From assembly GCF_000208745.1 (NCBI RefSeq), contig NC_030857.1, positions 2,073,664 through 2,137,663 of the forward strand: 64,000 nt of DNA. The letters run 5' to 3'. Positions within the stretch are counted from its first letter, which is position 1. Each line of letters starts with the position of its first letter. This DNA comes from Theobroma cacao (Eukaryota > Streptophyta > Magnoliopsida > Malvales > Malvaceae). This document shows positions 12,246 through 22,833 of the stretch, one piece after another. The notes beneath the pieces were generated by a model. It was not told the DNA's origin and searched no databases. It saw only the letters and a program-made list of their open reading frames with translations. The translations under genes and the position numbers were made by a program.

Positions 12246-13069
12246 TGATGTATTTTCAAAATTAAAAGTTATATTACATGATGAAAAGTTATCATTAGCG
12301 TAAAAGTTATGTCACATAAAAGTGACATAATGTGTCTATTAGATAATAAGTAGGTTTTCATGCGAATGGTTATATCTTAGGTTTTCATGCGAATGGTTAT
12401 ATCTTTTGAAAAATGATATACAAAAGTTATGAGACATATTGAAAAGACACCATAACTTAAAAGTTAAATGTGAAAAGTTATTATTTCAAGTTATAACTCA
12501 AAAGTTATAATTTATGAAATGAATAGTTATCTTTTCATAAGATGATTATTGAAACAATACCTTTATCCAAAAGTTATGTCTAACAAAAATGTAGAGATAC
12601 TTTTTAGACAAAAATGTCTTTATAAAAAGGTTGGGTCCTTAAAGAAGAGACACTTGAAAGCCTATATAAAGGGCTTGTTGCCAACCATTTTGACACACCA
12701 AAATTCAGAGATAAAACAAGAGCAAAAAAGTCAAGAGCAAAGAAAAATGTTGTGTTTTATATGAACACTTAAGTTCTCACCAACTACAAAAGCTTTCAAA
12801 TTTCTTATAATCTACTTGCTGCAAAAAGTAGGCTCTAAGGCCAAACAACTTCGCAAACCCTTGAGTGTATCAAGCGGTCTACTCTCGTTAAGTGCAAGAT
12901 GAAGTTACACGTTGGTTTCATTGTATCCCTAAAACTATTCGCATTATTCCCCTTTGCATACCAAGTGGTAAGGGTGAAATAAGTCTTAAAGATAGCGTCT
13001 ACTTAAAAGCTTACCTTGAAGTCAATTTTGTCTATTGTTGAATACCGCATAAACCCCTTGGCATCAACA
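12246..13069. mobile_element. Solo LTR of an LTR retrotransposon (824 bp)
   Basis: The insertion begins TGATGT, ends ATCAACA, and is flanked on both sides by the identical heptamer AGAAATT (12239-12245 and 13070-13076). The undamaged parent locus at about 30300 has this site once. Seven bases is longer than the usual 4-6 for LTR elements, so one or two of them may be chance identity. A TATA-like tatataaa lies at about 12663-12670, which suggests the plus strand is the transcribed strand. There is no gag, pol or second LTR, so this is a solo LTR left by recombination, probably of Copia type. Confidence 0.85.
12352..12407 (+). repeat. Tandem duplication of a 28-bp unit in the LTR
   Basis: The sequence taggttttcatgcgaatggt followed by tatatctt occurs twice in immediate succession. 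It lies in the upstream part of the LTR, ahead of the TATA-like box, where repeated promoter elements are common in plant LTRs. Confidence 0.8.
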
Positions 13070-13238
13070 AGAAATTTCTCAACACCATTCAATTTTGTTT
13101 ACTTCAGTGGTGCATTATACAACAGTCATAATTTAGAAATATTTATACTAGTAGATTGGAATTTTGAACCAAGAAGTCTTATTCACATGGAAAAGATTTC
13201 TTCGTAGTATTTCCATATGATAGCTTCTATGTGACAAT

Positions 13239-14502
13239 TTTGTTGGCCATGGATTATCTCTAGTTTCTTCCTTTCTCTGTCTAGTTCAATCTCAAGATCC
13301 CTAGAAAATTCATTAGAGCAGGGAAAGGGGGTAGTTAATTGCATCAAGTACATTGATGCAAATTGTATTGACCAAATTAAGCCTTTTCACGAAATTTGCA
13401 GACCTTTATGAGTAAGTCCATCTATACTAATAATGTTCTGTCATAATACCTTTAAATCTTTTTTAGTGCAAGTACCAAACTTCACAGATAGTTAAAGAAA
13501 GTATTAGGTTTCTTGATGAATGTCAAGTTGCTATTCAACAATTTGGTTAAAGGAATTCAAAGAGTATTAAAATGTAGTGCCTCAACTGGTTGTGTACCAC
13601 AGATAGTCACTAGTATCTCTAGTAACATTCATCTACTTCAAGAGTCCGAGAGTAGTGATTCTTGAACTTTCCCTTAGAGAAGAAATGTCTTCATCATAAG
13701 TCTCCCAAAAGAACATGATGGAGTTCGTTGGCAACATTTGGATATGTGAAGTTTTAGCTCTAAACTTGATGCATATAGAACAATTATATAAGTATTAAAA
13801 AGGATTATTATTGAACATATTCAGCTTATTGTTAGATTTTTGTTCTTGGATTTTCTCACAAATTGTCATACCGAAGTATGCCATTACAAAAACAAAATTT
13901 TCACACAATTATAGTACAAAATAAATGAACAAGAAATAAGAAACCTAAACAGTACCAGCTCTAAGGTTCTATTAAAAAACATTCATAACCAGTAACATTC
14001 ATTTCCAATTATAAGGTTTTATTAAAAAAATTCATATCTAGTAACTCTGACGTAGCTCTAAGGTTGTATTAAAAAACATTCATATCCAGTAACTCTGATG
14101 TGAACCAGTATATAATATGAACAAATGAAATTTAAAAAAAAAAAGCTTGTGCTCTATCACATTATTTGTTACTATCTTTTGTTCAGATCTAGAAAATTGA
14201 AATGTTTTTACAACTGCACAGTTTTCAAACCACCTCTTCGACAGAGACAGCATCCGAATCATTTTCAACCTCTGTAGTTGGAATAACATCGGTAACGACT
14301 TGAAGCTCTGCACTAGCAGCATGTTGCAATGGTAACAATCTGAAGCTCAGCTCTGATGGTATTTTCGATCTCCACAAGGCCAAATATTTCGTTCAAAATC
14401 AAATCAATCTCGATTAAGGATATCTAGTCTGTGTATATTTGTGTAGATGCCCAATTCTGGTTAATTATTATTTTTAAAGTACTGTTTACAAGAAAATTAC
14501 AT
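13239..14502. other. Gene-poor DNA with short repeats and a possible coding remnant
   Basis: No intact gene is visible. At about 13957-14102 a unit of about 45-55 bases (agctctaaggtt...tattaaaaaacattcat...gtaac) occurs three times with changes. On the minus strand, about 14370-14210 reads as a short acidic open stretch resembling AELQVVTDVIP followed by a Glu/Val-rich end. It could be a gene remnant, but I do not recognise the family. Confidence 0.4.
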
Positions 14503-14808
14503 TATGATGTTCCAAGCGTAAAAGAGCTCAGGGCATTTTGAGTGTCAAAGTGCTTGGGGTGTTCCAAGTTGGAAGTGCCTAGGGTGTTTTAAGCGTGTAA
14601 GTGCCTAGGAGTATTTCAAGTACAAAAACGTCTAAAGGTGTTCCAAGCATGGAAGTGCCTAGGGGCGTTCCAAGCACAAGAGTGCATAGGAACATTCCAA
14701 GCATAGAAGCGCTCAGGGGCGTTTCAAACATAGAAGCGCAGGGGCGTTTCAAGCATAGAAAAGCCCAAGGAGCGTTACAAGTATAGAAACACCGAGGAAC
14801 AAGCATGT
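14503..14808. repeat. Minisatellite, about 11 units of ~27 bp
   Basis: Units follow the pattern gttccaagcatagaagtgcc plus taggggc, 25-28 bases each. The central copies (about 14640-14760) are the most alike and the outer ones more decayed. Because the unit is close to 27 bases, open frames on both strands run through it as artefacts with repeated peptide patterns. I do not regard these as genes. Confidence 0.85.
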
Positions 14809-17283
14809 AATAGCTATTTATACAAGAAAGTGAAAGTAACTTTGAACAAATGGCAGGGTTCATAAGTTACCTTCACATTTGGAATATTCTAGAGAGGTTA
14901 ATTTGGTTGCTCAGATATAGAAATAGTTAAAAGGACTTTCTCTTAACCTTTCCTTGAAGTACATGTATTTTATCCATTTTTCTTTATTTCTTAAGAATAC
15001 ACGTGACGCACTATCAAATGTCACTATTCTATTACCCAAAGCTTATGCCCTCTGCTCAACCACATGGCCATTTTCTTAATATTTTATAAACTGTTCTTTA
15101 ATTGCTCTTCCATGATGAGTATATTCTCCAATGATTGAACGTGTTCTCCCAACTACTTCTAAGAAGGTGTTCTTAATTAATATAAATATGAGAGCCTTGA
15201 AGGTTGAAATGTTGGAAGGTAATGGGAAATCATTAAAAACCCAACAGAGATTTTACTAAAAAGCTTTCTTATACTACTCCAAGCATTCTTTCCATTCAGG
15301 CTTTCTCATTTGCCGTTATCCACCGCTTCTTCTACATTTTCTCATCCCTCACCACATGCCATCCAAAGTACTTATGCTTGAAGGACTGCTCTAGTCTTCC
15401 TCTCTGCTGCCTCTAATGCATCTCGATTCACTCATTGCAACACGTCCTCTCTCCCTAACCAAAAGAATCCCTCTACAATCTGTAATAAAGCCACAACAAC
15501 AAAAAAAGACAAAGTAACTACGAAAATCTTATAAGCTGTAGAAGAAATGGCTATTTGTATCATCTCGGATGCATTGAATAAGAAAAGCAGAGCGACTTGA
15601 AAACGTGTCATTGTTAAGAAACAGGTTTTTAAGAGAGCCTTTATCATTCCAGTTATCGTAAACGAGGCACTGACATAATCAATAGTATCATAATCCTTGC
15701 TAAGGACTATCAGAAATGCATTCATCATTATAAAATTTTGCATTGATCAGAGTGATGAAGAAGGTGAAGGTTTTCAAAATAACAGCAAAGAGAGGAAGAG
15801 CGTTGGGTTTGAGGCAGGAGATTTGGGAGGGCAGGAGGCATTTTGTGTTTCTTTGGCAAAAATAAAATCTAACAAATCAACAGTGCATTTTATACTACTA
15901 CAGTACCCTGGGTATGAAAACAAAATAATTATCATTGCCAAGTTGGATTATTTTATAAAACAAAATAAAATCAACAGGCAATCTTTGTCCTACGTGTCTG
16001 CCACGTCAGATTTTGTTGCCTTAGACATGTTGCACACCGCCTGATGGGAAAATCTACGATCGTTAGCTACCGATGTCAAACCTAGGCCAGTTTTGAGCCT
16101 TCGATGATGGCTTCCTTTTTATTGTTCTCCCTGAGACGGTTTAAGTGTACTTCAGTGCTTTTAATAAATGGAGTAACTGAAACTAAGTTATACATCATCC
16201 CACGACCGTAATCGCAATTCTTGTGGATGGCCTCCACGTGGCATCTACATTTCTCTTCTATCACTTGAGAGTGATTTATTAAAGTCAACATTTGATGGAT
16301 TCCATTTAAAAGTAAAATAATCGAAATTAATTTAATCAATTTTTTACATATTAATAATATTCCATTATTAGTTTAATTTTTATTAACACAAATATCAATT
16401 TTTTTATTGATTTAATTGCAATTCTTTTACATAAAAAAATCAATTAAAATCACAACAAAATAAATTAAATCGAATTCCATCAATTTCGTTTATTCAGTCA
16501 TCCCTGTATCTCTTAGAAAAGAACAAAATTTTATTACTACTCGATTTTTTTTAGCATACTCTATATCAGATTTTTGCTTTTAAAGTAATAGTAAAATGTT
16601 TGAATGACACGCGAGGGGGAACCAAGCGGTTAAAAAATGAAAAAAAAAATAAAGACTTGAATTTAAAAAAAAAAAGCTTGACAGTCACGAGGTGTAGGAC
16701 CAGAAGAGAATGGGGCTCGGCGAGGCATTGTGAAGAAGACGGGAGATTATCTGTTGGGGTTGGCATTGAGGATGCAATGAATGACTACCGATTCGAATTC
16801 CATTCTCAAAATTCAGTGCCAATCTAAGCAATTCGTTAACAAAAGCGTAGAGTATGGAGACATCTGAGAGGTTATATCATTGATTAACTATACTGAAGCA
16901 GAAAATATTATTCCAAGTGAAAACCCGTTTGGATGTCTATGCTACATTAATCCTGCTCACTCAGTATTAAAAAGTGAAAAGAAAAAACGAAACCCTCTCA
17001 GACTGTAACAACAATATTGGAAAACAACGCTCACTTGCCTAGAAAACAAGCTATGAACTGCTTGAAACAAATTTCTGAAAGAAAATGTATAAGGAAAGGT
17101 TTTAATATCTATATAGTCAGCACAAGCTCAGCGCACTTGATAACGTTTTTGAAGATCTTCTATGTTCCTGCAAAGCATGTCTTCTCTAAAAACTGCCTAC
17201 ATAATCGGAAAACAACAATAACATCAAATTTCTCATCAGTTAGCATTATCAAATCTGAAATATTGATTTAAACAAGAAAAAAC
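14809..17283. other. Intergenic DNA without a recognised gene
   Basis: Open frames at 15432-15743 and 15697-16044 overlap on opposite strands and neither resembles a known protein. The region has stretches of moderate GC at 15290-15480 and 15990-16260 separated by AT-rich DNA, and A-runs near 16640-16675. I see no RNA gene. Confidence 0.4.
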
Positions 17284-17568
17284 CTGTTGCTCCTTTCTGC
17301 TTAAGGTTTGCCGTAATTCGTCAAGTGTCTGTACTAGCATGGCTTCACGTTCTTCAGCCTGTCCTAAACAACTCTCCAATACAGTTCTGGCTTCATTGTT
17401 GGCACACTCCTCTGCTAGTGCTTCTGCCTCCTTCGCTGCATTTAGGGCATTTGTATAGAATTCTTTTTGAGCTGCAAGCTCTGCTTAGTGTTTTTCATTT
17501 GTTTCTTGCAGCAAATTCTCTGTAGCTATCTTGTCCTTCTTGATGCTTTCTACTTTGTTCTCTTTGAC
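17284..17568 (-). pseudogene. Captured single exon of golgin candidate 5 (TMF-like), with a stop codon
   Basis: Read from 17568 to 17284, this 285-base block encodes 95 codons of coiled coil. It resembles the TMF-like Golgi tether golgin candidate 5, with segments such as LLQETNEKH, AELAAQKEFYTNALNAAKEA and AEEREAMLVQ. It is bounded by an intact splice acceptor (tttag at 17573-17569) and an intact donor (gt at 17283-17282), so intron sequence came with the exon and it was copied from genomic DNA. A TAA at 17487-17485, in place of a glutamine codon, breaks the frame. No other golgin exon is recognisable on either side. The full protein is many times longer, so this is a gene fragment. Confidence 0.8.
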
Positions 17569-19390
17569 CTAAAAGCACGAACAAGGGGCATGCATGATCA
17601 ACAAGTGGAAAGAAAAGTTTAATTTGTAACAGGAATTATTTGTTAATGACAGAAATCCTTTTATGCAGTTCAAGGTATTCTTTGACAAAAAAAAAAAAAG
17701 GTCTTACGGAATTGAGTACAAATTGTTTACATCAGTTTCAAAAAAATGAAGAAAGCAATAATGAACATTAAAAATAACAAGCAGTGTTTCTTATTCTTTT
17801 TTTAAGTTTTGTTAGGTGAATAAACAGCACCAATGGTATGGGAATCCAAGTGTAAGGCACACTTTACAGAACAAAAGATTTAATAGATTAACAGCATCTG
17901 GTAGTTCTATTGAACGAAAAAATACCAAGTATGAAATCAAGCATCGTAATGAACAAAGTGTGAATACAGAAATACCAAACAAAATATCCATAACAAGCAG
18001 TGTTTCACAACCATATTGAATAAAACTTCAACTATTATTAATCAAAATTCATTTGTTATTTTATATCATATAGTATTAACATGATATATTTACATACTAC
18101 ATAATGATATGGTCAAAAAAGATTTTTTCTTTTTTCGTCAACATCATATGATATAAAAATGATAAGTATCATTTTAATTAATAATAGTTAATTAATTGTT
18201 AAACATTAAAACTTATTTGATAAAAACTAAAAATATAAAAATTTGATTTAATAAAAAATAAAATTTTTTAAATAATTCATAAATTTTTTAAAATATTATA
18301 TTTTAAATTTTTTAGTGTAAATCAGTTTTTTCGACTGTTATATTTCATAATTAAACCCATTAAACTATTTCGAATGCTTACTTTTGATTTTGAGAGTCAA
18401 ATTATAAAATGGGTCAAGGGCCAGTATTATGATGGGATGTTTTTGGGTCTTCTGTTTCTAATGGGTTTAGAGCCCAATATCCAACACCAGATCTCAAGAG
18501 GAGGCTGCACAAGGGCCATCTTGCTGCTTCTTATTTTCATGGAGCTCACCTTCAATTAGAACTAATATTTAAGAGTATAAATTAGATTATTATTTAAGAG
18601 CATTCTATCTAAAATGTTATATGCAATTGAGAAATAACTATCCTAGTTTACCTCTTAACAACAAATAAGAAAAGTGGTTATTCACATCATAAAAAAGAAA
18701 TAATTGGTATTGTTTCAAGGTCTTTTGGTGCTAGGTTTGTAGGAGTAAATGGTAGAATCCATCTAAAAATATGTTAGATTCATTTCAAATTGAATGTCTA
18801 GTGCATAAATTGATAAGAAATTAGTTTCTATTTAATTTAATTAAAATCATTTCTAACTTATAGGTTTGTGTAAAGTCTAATCAATTGCACATATATAAAA
18901 TTAAAGGTATAATCAATTGAATATGATTTTTTTTTTTAAAAAAATGGGGGAACAATGGGAATGATTAATTTTTTAACTGTTTTCTATAATATAAACATGA
19001 ATAACCTTAAGGACATTTAAGTTGAGTTCAATCATATGGCAACAAAGCAATTTTTTGCATTCCTTGGAGATTTACTAGTGAATTAATATATAGTAGTTAG
19101 TAGAAATAGTCATGAAAATGCAAAAGGAGAAGACAAAAAAAAAAGGCAAATAGCATCAAATATACAACTTTTCAATTACTTCCACACGCTAATTTATCAA
19201 ACAAAAACAGAAAGCAGCATTTTACATTGAAAAAAAAAAAGAAAAATAAGAGTAACACAACACACAATTTCTTCCATTATGGAAGGTTAGGGTGACCCTT
19301 TTTCTAATACCCAAGACCCTTGGTTAGAAAAATATTCCAGTTTCTATGTTTTTTATTTACTGCAGAAAGCATTGGCAATGGAGAGCATTT
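17569..19390. other. AT-rich intergenic DNA downstream of the CLV1-type gene
   Basis: No gene is recognised. The part just left of 19391 should include the 3' UTR of the minus-strand receptor kinase. A block of more balanced composition lies at 18370-18560, with an open frame of 61 codons that resembles nothing known. A duplicated phrase 'aacaagcagtgtttc' occurs at about 17776 and 17993. Confidence 0.4.
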
Positions 19391-22300
19391 CTAAAAGTTG
19401 AGGAGGCTTGGAGCAGACTGTGGAGGATTGGTGAGCATGTGAACAACTTCTCTCATGGTGGGCCTGGCAGAGCTCTCATCCTCGACGCACAGCATAGCTA
19501 CCTTGAACAGATAGATGACACCTGTCAGTGGGTACTCGCTTAGTCTGGGGTCCACGACCGCCAACACTGAAGCAGGATCGGACGGCTGAGGGAGTTCCGA
19601 TGTGGTCTTCCTGACCCACCTCACTATGTCCACCCCGTCTCCGAATTCCCCCACGGGTTTTCTCCCTGCTATCAGCTCCAGCAGCACTACACCGAAACTG
19701 TACACATCGCTTTTCTCATCGACCTTCAGCGTGTAGGCGTACTCTGCTTGTACATCACAGCAACCAGAGAGAATTTAATTGAGACCAAAACCTTTGAATT
19801 TAGACTACATTTCCTCACTAAGTTTGAATATGCATGCCTGATCAGGCATCAGGAGGGCCCGAACAAAATTTGTACCACTACCTACGATTATCAGAAAGCC
19901 CATGATCACTAGCATGCAAAACTATACTAGATTATAATCTATGCAGGACCTGCTAGTTTAGCCCATATATCCATGTCCCCAGGCCCCAAGGCCCAAACTT
20001 CCAACAGATGGTACACTGTTTTCGACCTTTTTTAATCCTCAAGTAATCGACAATCGCCAATGAATTCTAGGATTCCAAGTTCCGAAATTTCAACCAGGAA
20101 CATGTGACGCGAAATAACGATAGGTCAATTCACACTTCAAAGTCACGTTTTTACTGAATGTGTAATTATGGGAGTATGAAATTTATCATCATGACACCCA
20201 AATAAGGAAGAAAAAAAAAAAAGTCTGGGTCACGAACCTGGCGCGATGTAGCCGTAGGAACCAGCAATGGAGGACATGCACTCGGATGCACCGGCATCCT
20301 GCAAGAACTTAGCCAGCCCGAAATCAGCGACATGAGATTCATAATCTTCATCAAGCAATATGTTATTCGACTTCACATCCCTGTGTATAATCAGTGGCGA
20401 GCAATCATGGTGAAGGTAACACAGTCCCTTGGCAGCCTCCACGGCAATCCTATACCGCCTCTCCCACTGCAAATGTGCACCCTTTGACCCATGCAACATC
20501 TCTCCCAAGCTCCCGTTAGGCATATACTCGTACAACAACAGATTCGTGTCCTTATTCGACACGTAACCCAACAGTCTCACAATGTTCCGGTGCCTGATTC
20601 GACCCAGAGTTTGAATCTCCGCCGAGAACCCATGATCACTCCTTCCAGTTCCACGACCCACCAATCTTTTAATCGCCACGTCAAGGCCATCCGGCATGGA
20701 ACCGCGGTAGACAATCCCAGCGCCTCCTTTCCCTATAATGTTCTCTTCCTTCAAGCACTCCAGCACGTCCTCAGCTTTGAAATCTAGCCTTTGGAAAGCA
20801 GTGAGCTTCCAGGCTCGTGATTTTTGAAGCCTCCTCTTTCTCATTCTGTAAACCGTGACAACTATCAATGACAAAGCAGTGATCGACGTGATGATTGTGA
20901 TTATGAGCTTTGAAGCAGTGAAAGACGCTGCCTGGCCATGACCTGACCCTTTAGCTTGGTTCATCAGAGCTGGACAAGTAACGTGGCGCGGGGGACAGAG
21001 GTTGGGGTTTCCAGTAAACGAAGTGTCGTTAAAGACTGAAAATTGGCCACCACTGGGGATTCTGCCGACGAAGTTATTATACGAGAGATCAAGAGTTGTG
21101 AGACTTATCATGTATCGGATTTCACCAGGGATTTCACCAGTTAGCTGGTTTCTTGAAAAATTGAGGATGCTTAAATCTTTCAACTTTTCAATTCCTTTAG
21201 GAATTTCACCAGTGAGACTGTTCTGACTGAAATCAATTGAAGTAAGTGAAGTACACCGAGAAATCGAAGGAGGGATTTCACCAGTAATACTGTTGTCACT
21301 GATGTTTATCTTTGAAAGTAACTTGATATTGAAGATTTCCTCAGGAATTTCACCCGAAAATTTGTTCATTTCTAGAGACAAGACCTGCAAATTACGCAAA
21401 TTGCTGATTGCTGGAGGGATTTTACCAGTGATCCAATTGTTTGAAACTTTTAACTGGCCAAGCGAAGCACCTGACATCTGGGTTGGGAGTTCACCAGAGA
21501 AGAAATTGTCGTTCAACTCGACAATACTCAGCAAGGGCAAGTTGAAAATTCCAGCTGGAATTGTTCCATTGAGAAGGTTTTTCATGATACGAATCTTGGT
21601 AAGAGACGTGCAGTTACCGAGTTCTCGAGGGAGTGGACCAAAGAAGAAATTATCCATCAGAATCAACGTCTCCAACCTCCCTCCCTCACACAAATGCCTT
21701 GGAATCAATCCAGTGAGGTGATTCGAAGTAACGTCAAGCTTGAAAAGCTTCCCGTTACGGCCAAGATTCTCTGGTAACTCACGCGTGAAGTTGTTTCCCC
21801 ACACTTGAAGCACTTCGAGATGAGGAAAATCACCAACGAAAGACGGGATTGGACCGTAGAGATTATTTTTGAACAAATGTATGAGTGTAATATTCTGCAA
21901 GGCAGAGAAACTCTCTGGTATCTCCCCTGTTAGTTCATTTATTGAAAGATCAAGCGATTTCAAGCTGATTAAACCAGAGAGTTCGGATGGAATACGTCCT
22001 GTAAGGCGGTTCAGTTGAAGGAATAATGTGTGCAAGTGCTTCAAATTGCTCAAACTCACAGGAATCTCACCGGTTAGGTTGCAGCTTGCCATGTCGAGAA
22101 CTTGGAGTTGACTCAATGTTCCGAACTCAGGTGGAATTTCTCCAACATAGGCGTTGAAATATCCAATGTACATTTCTTTCAGGTTTTTCAAACGAGCCAA
22201 AAACGCAGGACTTTTCCCTGTTAAACCGATGCCGTTTAGACCCAAGTACTCCAAGCTCTGGATGTCAGAGTACTTCTCTGGTATCTCTCCGGTGAAAAAG

Positions 22301-22833
22301 TTGCCTCCCAAACATAGATGCTTTATATTCGTCAGGTTCGCGACCTCAATGGGAAGAAGACCCGTAAAATTATTGTTATAAGCATCAAGAATCTCAAGCT
22401 CAGTCATACCTGTAAGGATTTCTCCAGGGAAACTGCCTTTGAAAACATTGTTGGAGATGTTGAATAACTTGAGAGAAGTCAAATTCCCCATCTCCACCGG
22501 AATCTTCCCTGTAAGATTAGCGGCAGCAATAGTGAGGTTGACGAGCTTGTTCAGAAGCCCTATCTCCGGTGGTATGGTGCCAGAGAGAGGAGCAAACGAC
22601 GCATTCAGAGAAACAACATGGAATTCCTCATCGCATTGAACACCAGAGAAATGACAATGCGCAGAGGGAGACGAGGAGAATTCCCAGTCCTCTAGTCCCG
22701 AACCTTTCGGTCCAATCATGGAAGACTTGAGCTTCAACAGAACTTCAAGATCACTGTAACCATTGCTGCTGGCAGAGAATAGCAGAAGAATCAGGGAAAT
22801 ATCGAGCAGAAGATGACTGCAAACGCTTCTCAT
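19391..22833 (-). CDS. CLV1: CLAVATA1-type LRR receptor-like kinase
   Basis: This receptor of the plasma membrane binds CLE peptides and restricts stem-cell number in shoot meristems in characterised plants. Exon 1 is 22833-20238 and exon 2 is 19743-19391. The intron has GT at 20237 and AG at 19744, and splits the APE motif of the kinase. The protein has 982 residues, against about 980 in Arabidopsis CLV1. Parts in order are a signal peptide (about 1-25), an N-cap, roughly 20 leucine-rich repeats to about residue 600, a membrane helix at about 642-662, and a kinase. The kinase has [11 protein letters not shown] from 701, the VAIK lysine at 722, HRD at 817-819, DFG at 837-839 and an APE continuing into exon 2. 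All catalytic residues are present, so it is an active RD kinase by sequence. The C-terminus [12 protein letters not shown] is CLV1-like. The single intron position and near-full-length similarity favour CLV1 over the BAM relatives. Confidence 0.95.

Larger units (their letters stand above)
10135..13238 (-). pseudogene. Duplicated internal fragment of the synaptotagmin gene (partial exon 5 to intron 1)
   Basis: This segment is a close copy, over 90% identical by eye, of 28975-30465 in the SYT2-type gene, in the same orientation. It covers the first ~50 bases of exon 5, intron 4, exon 4 (near 11660-11540), exon 3, exon 2 (near 12030-11935) and part of intron 1. Splice sites and reading frames of exons 2-4 are still intact, with missense changes only, which suggests a recent copy. 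It lacks the start, the membrane anchor and both C2 domains, so it cannot make the normal protein. Intronic sequence is retained, so it is a DNA-level duplication and not a retrocopy. Two later insertions split it: a LINE fragment at about 10630-11405 and a solo LTR at 12246-13069. Their combined length accounts for the size difference from the parent. Confidence 0.9.

Noticed and set aside
14579..14863. Minus-strand open frame with repeated LGTPL-like peptides
   Set aside because: It is produced by the 27-bp minisatellite and has no other support.
21293..21721. Plus-strand open frame of 142 codons
   Set aside because: It is the antisense of the leucine-rich repeat exon of the CLV1-type gene; the repeat structure opens the frame on both strands.
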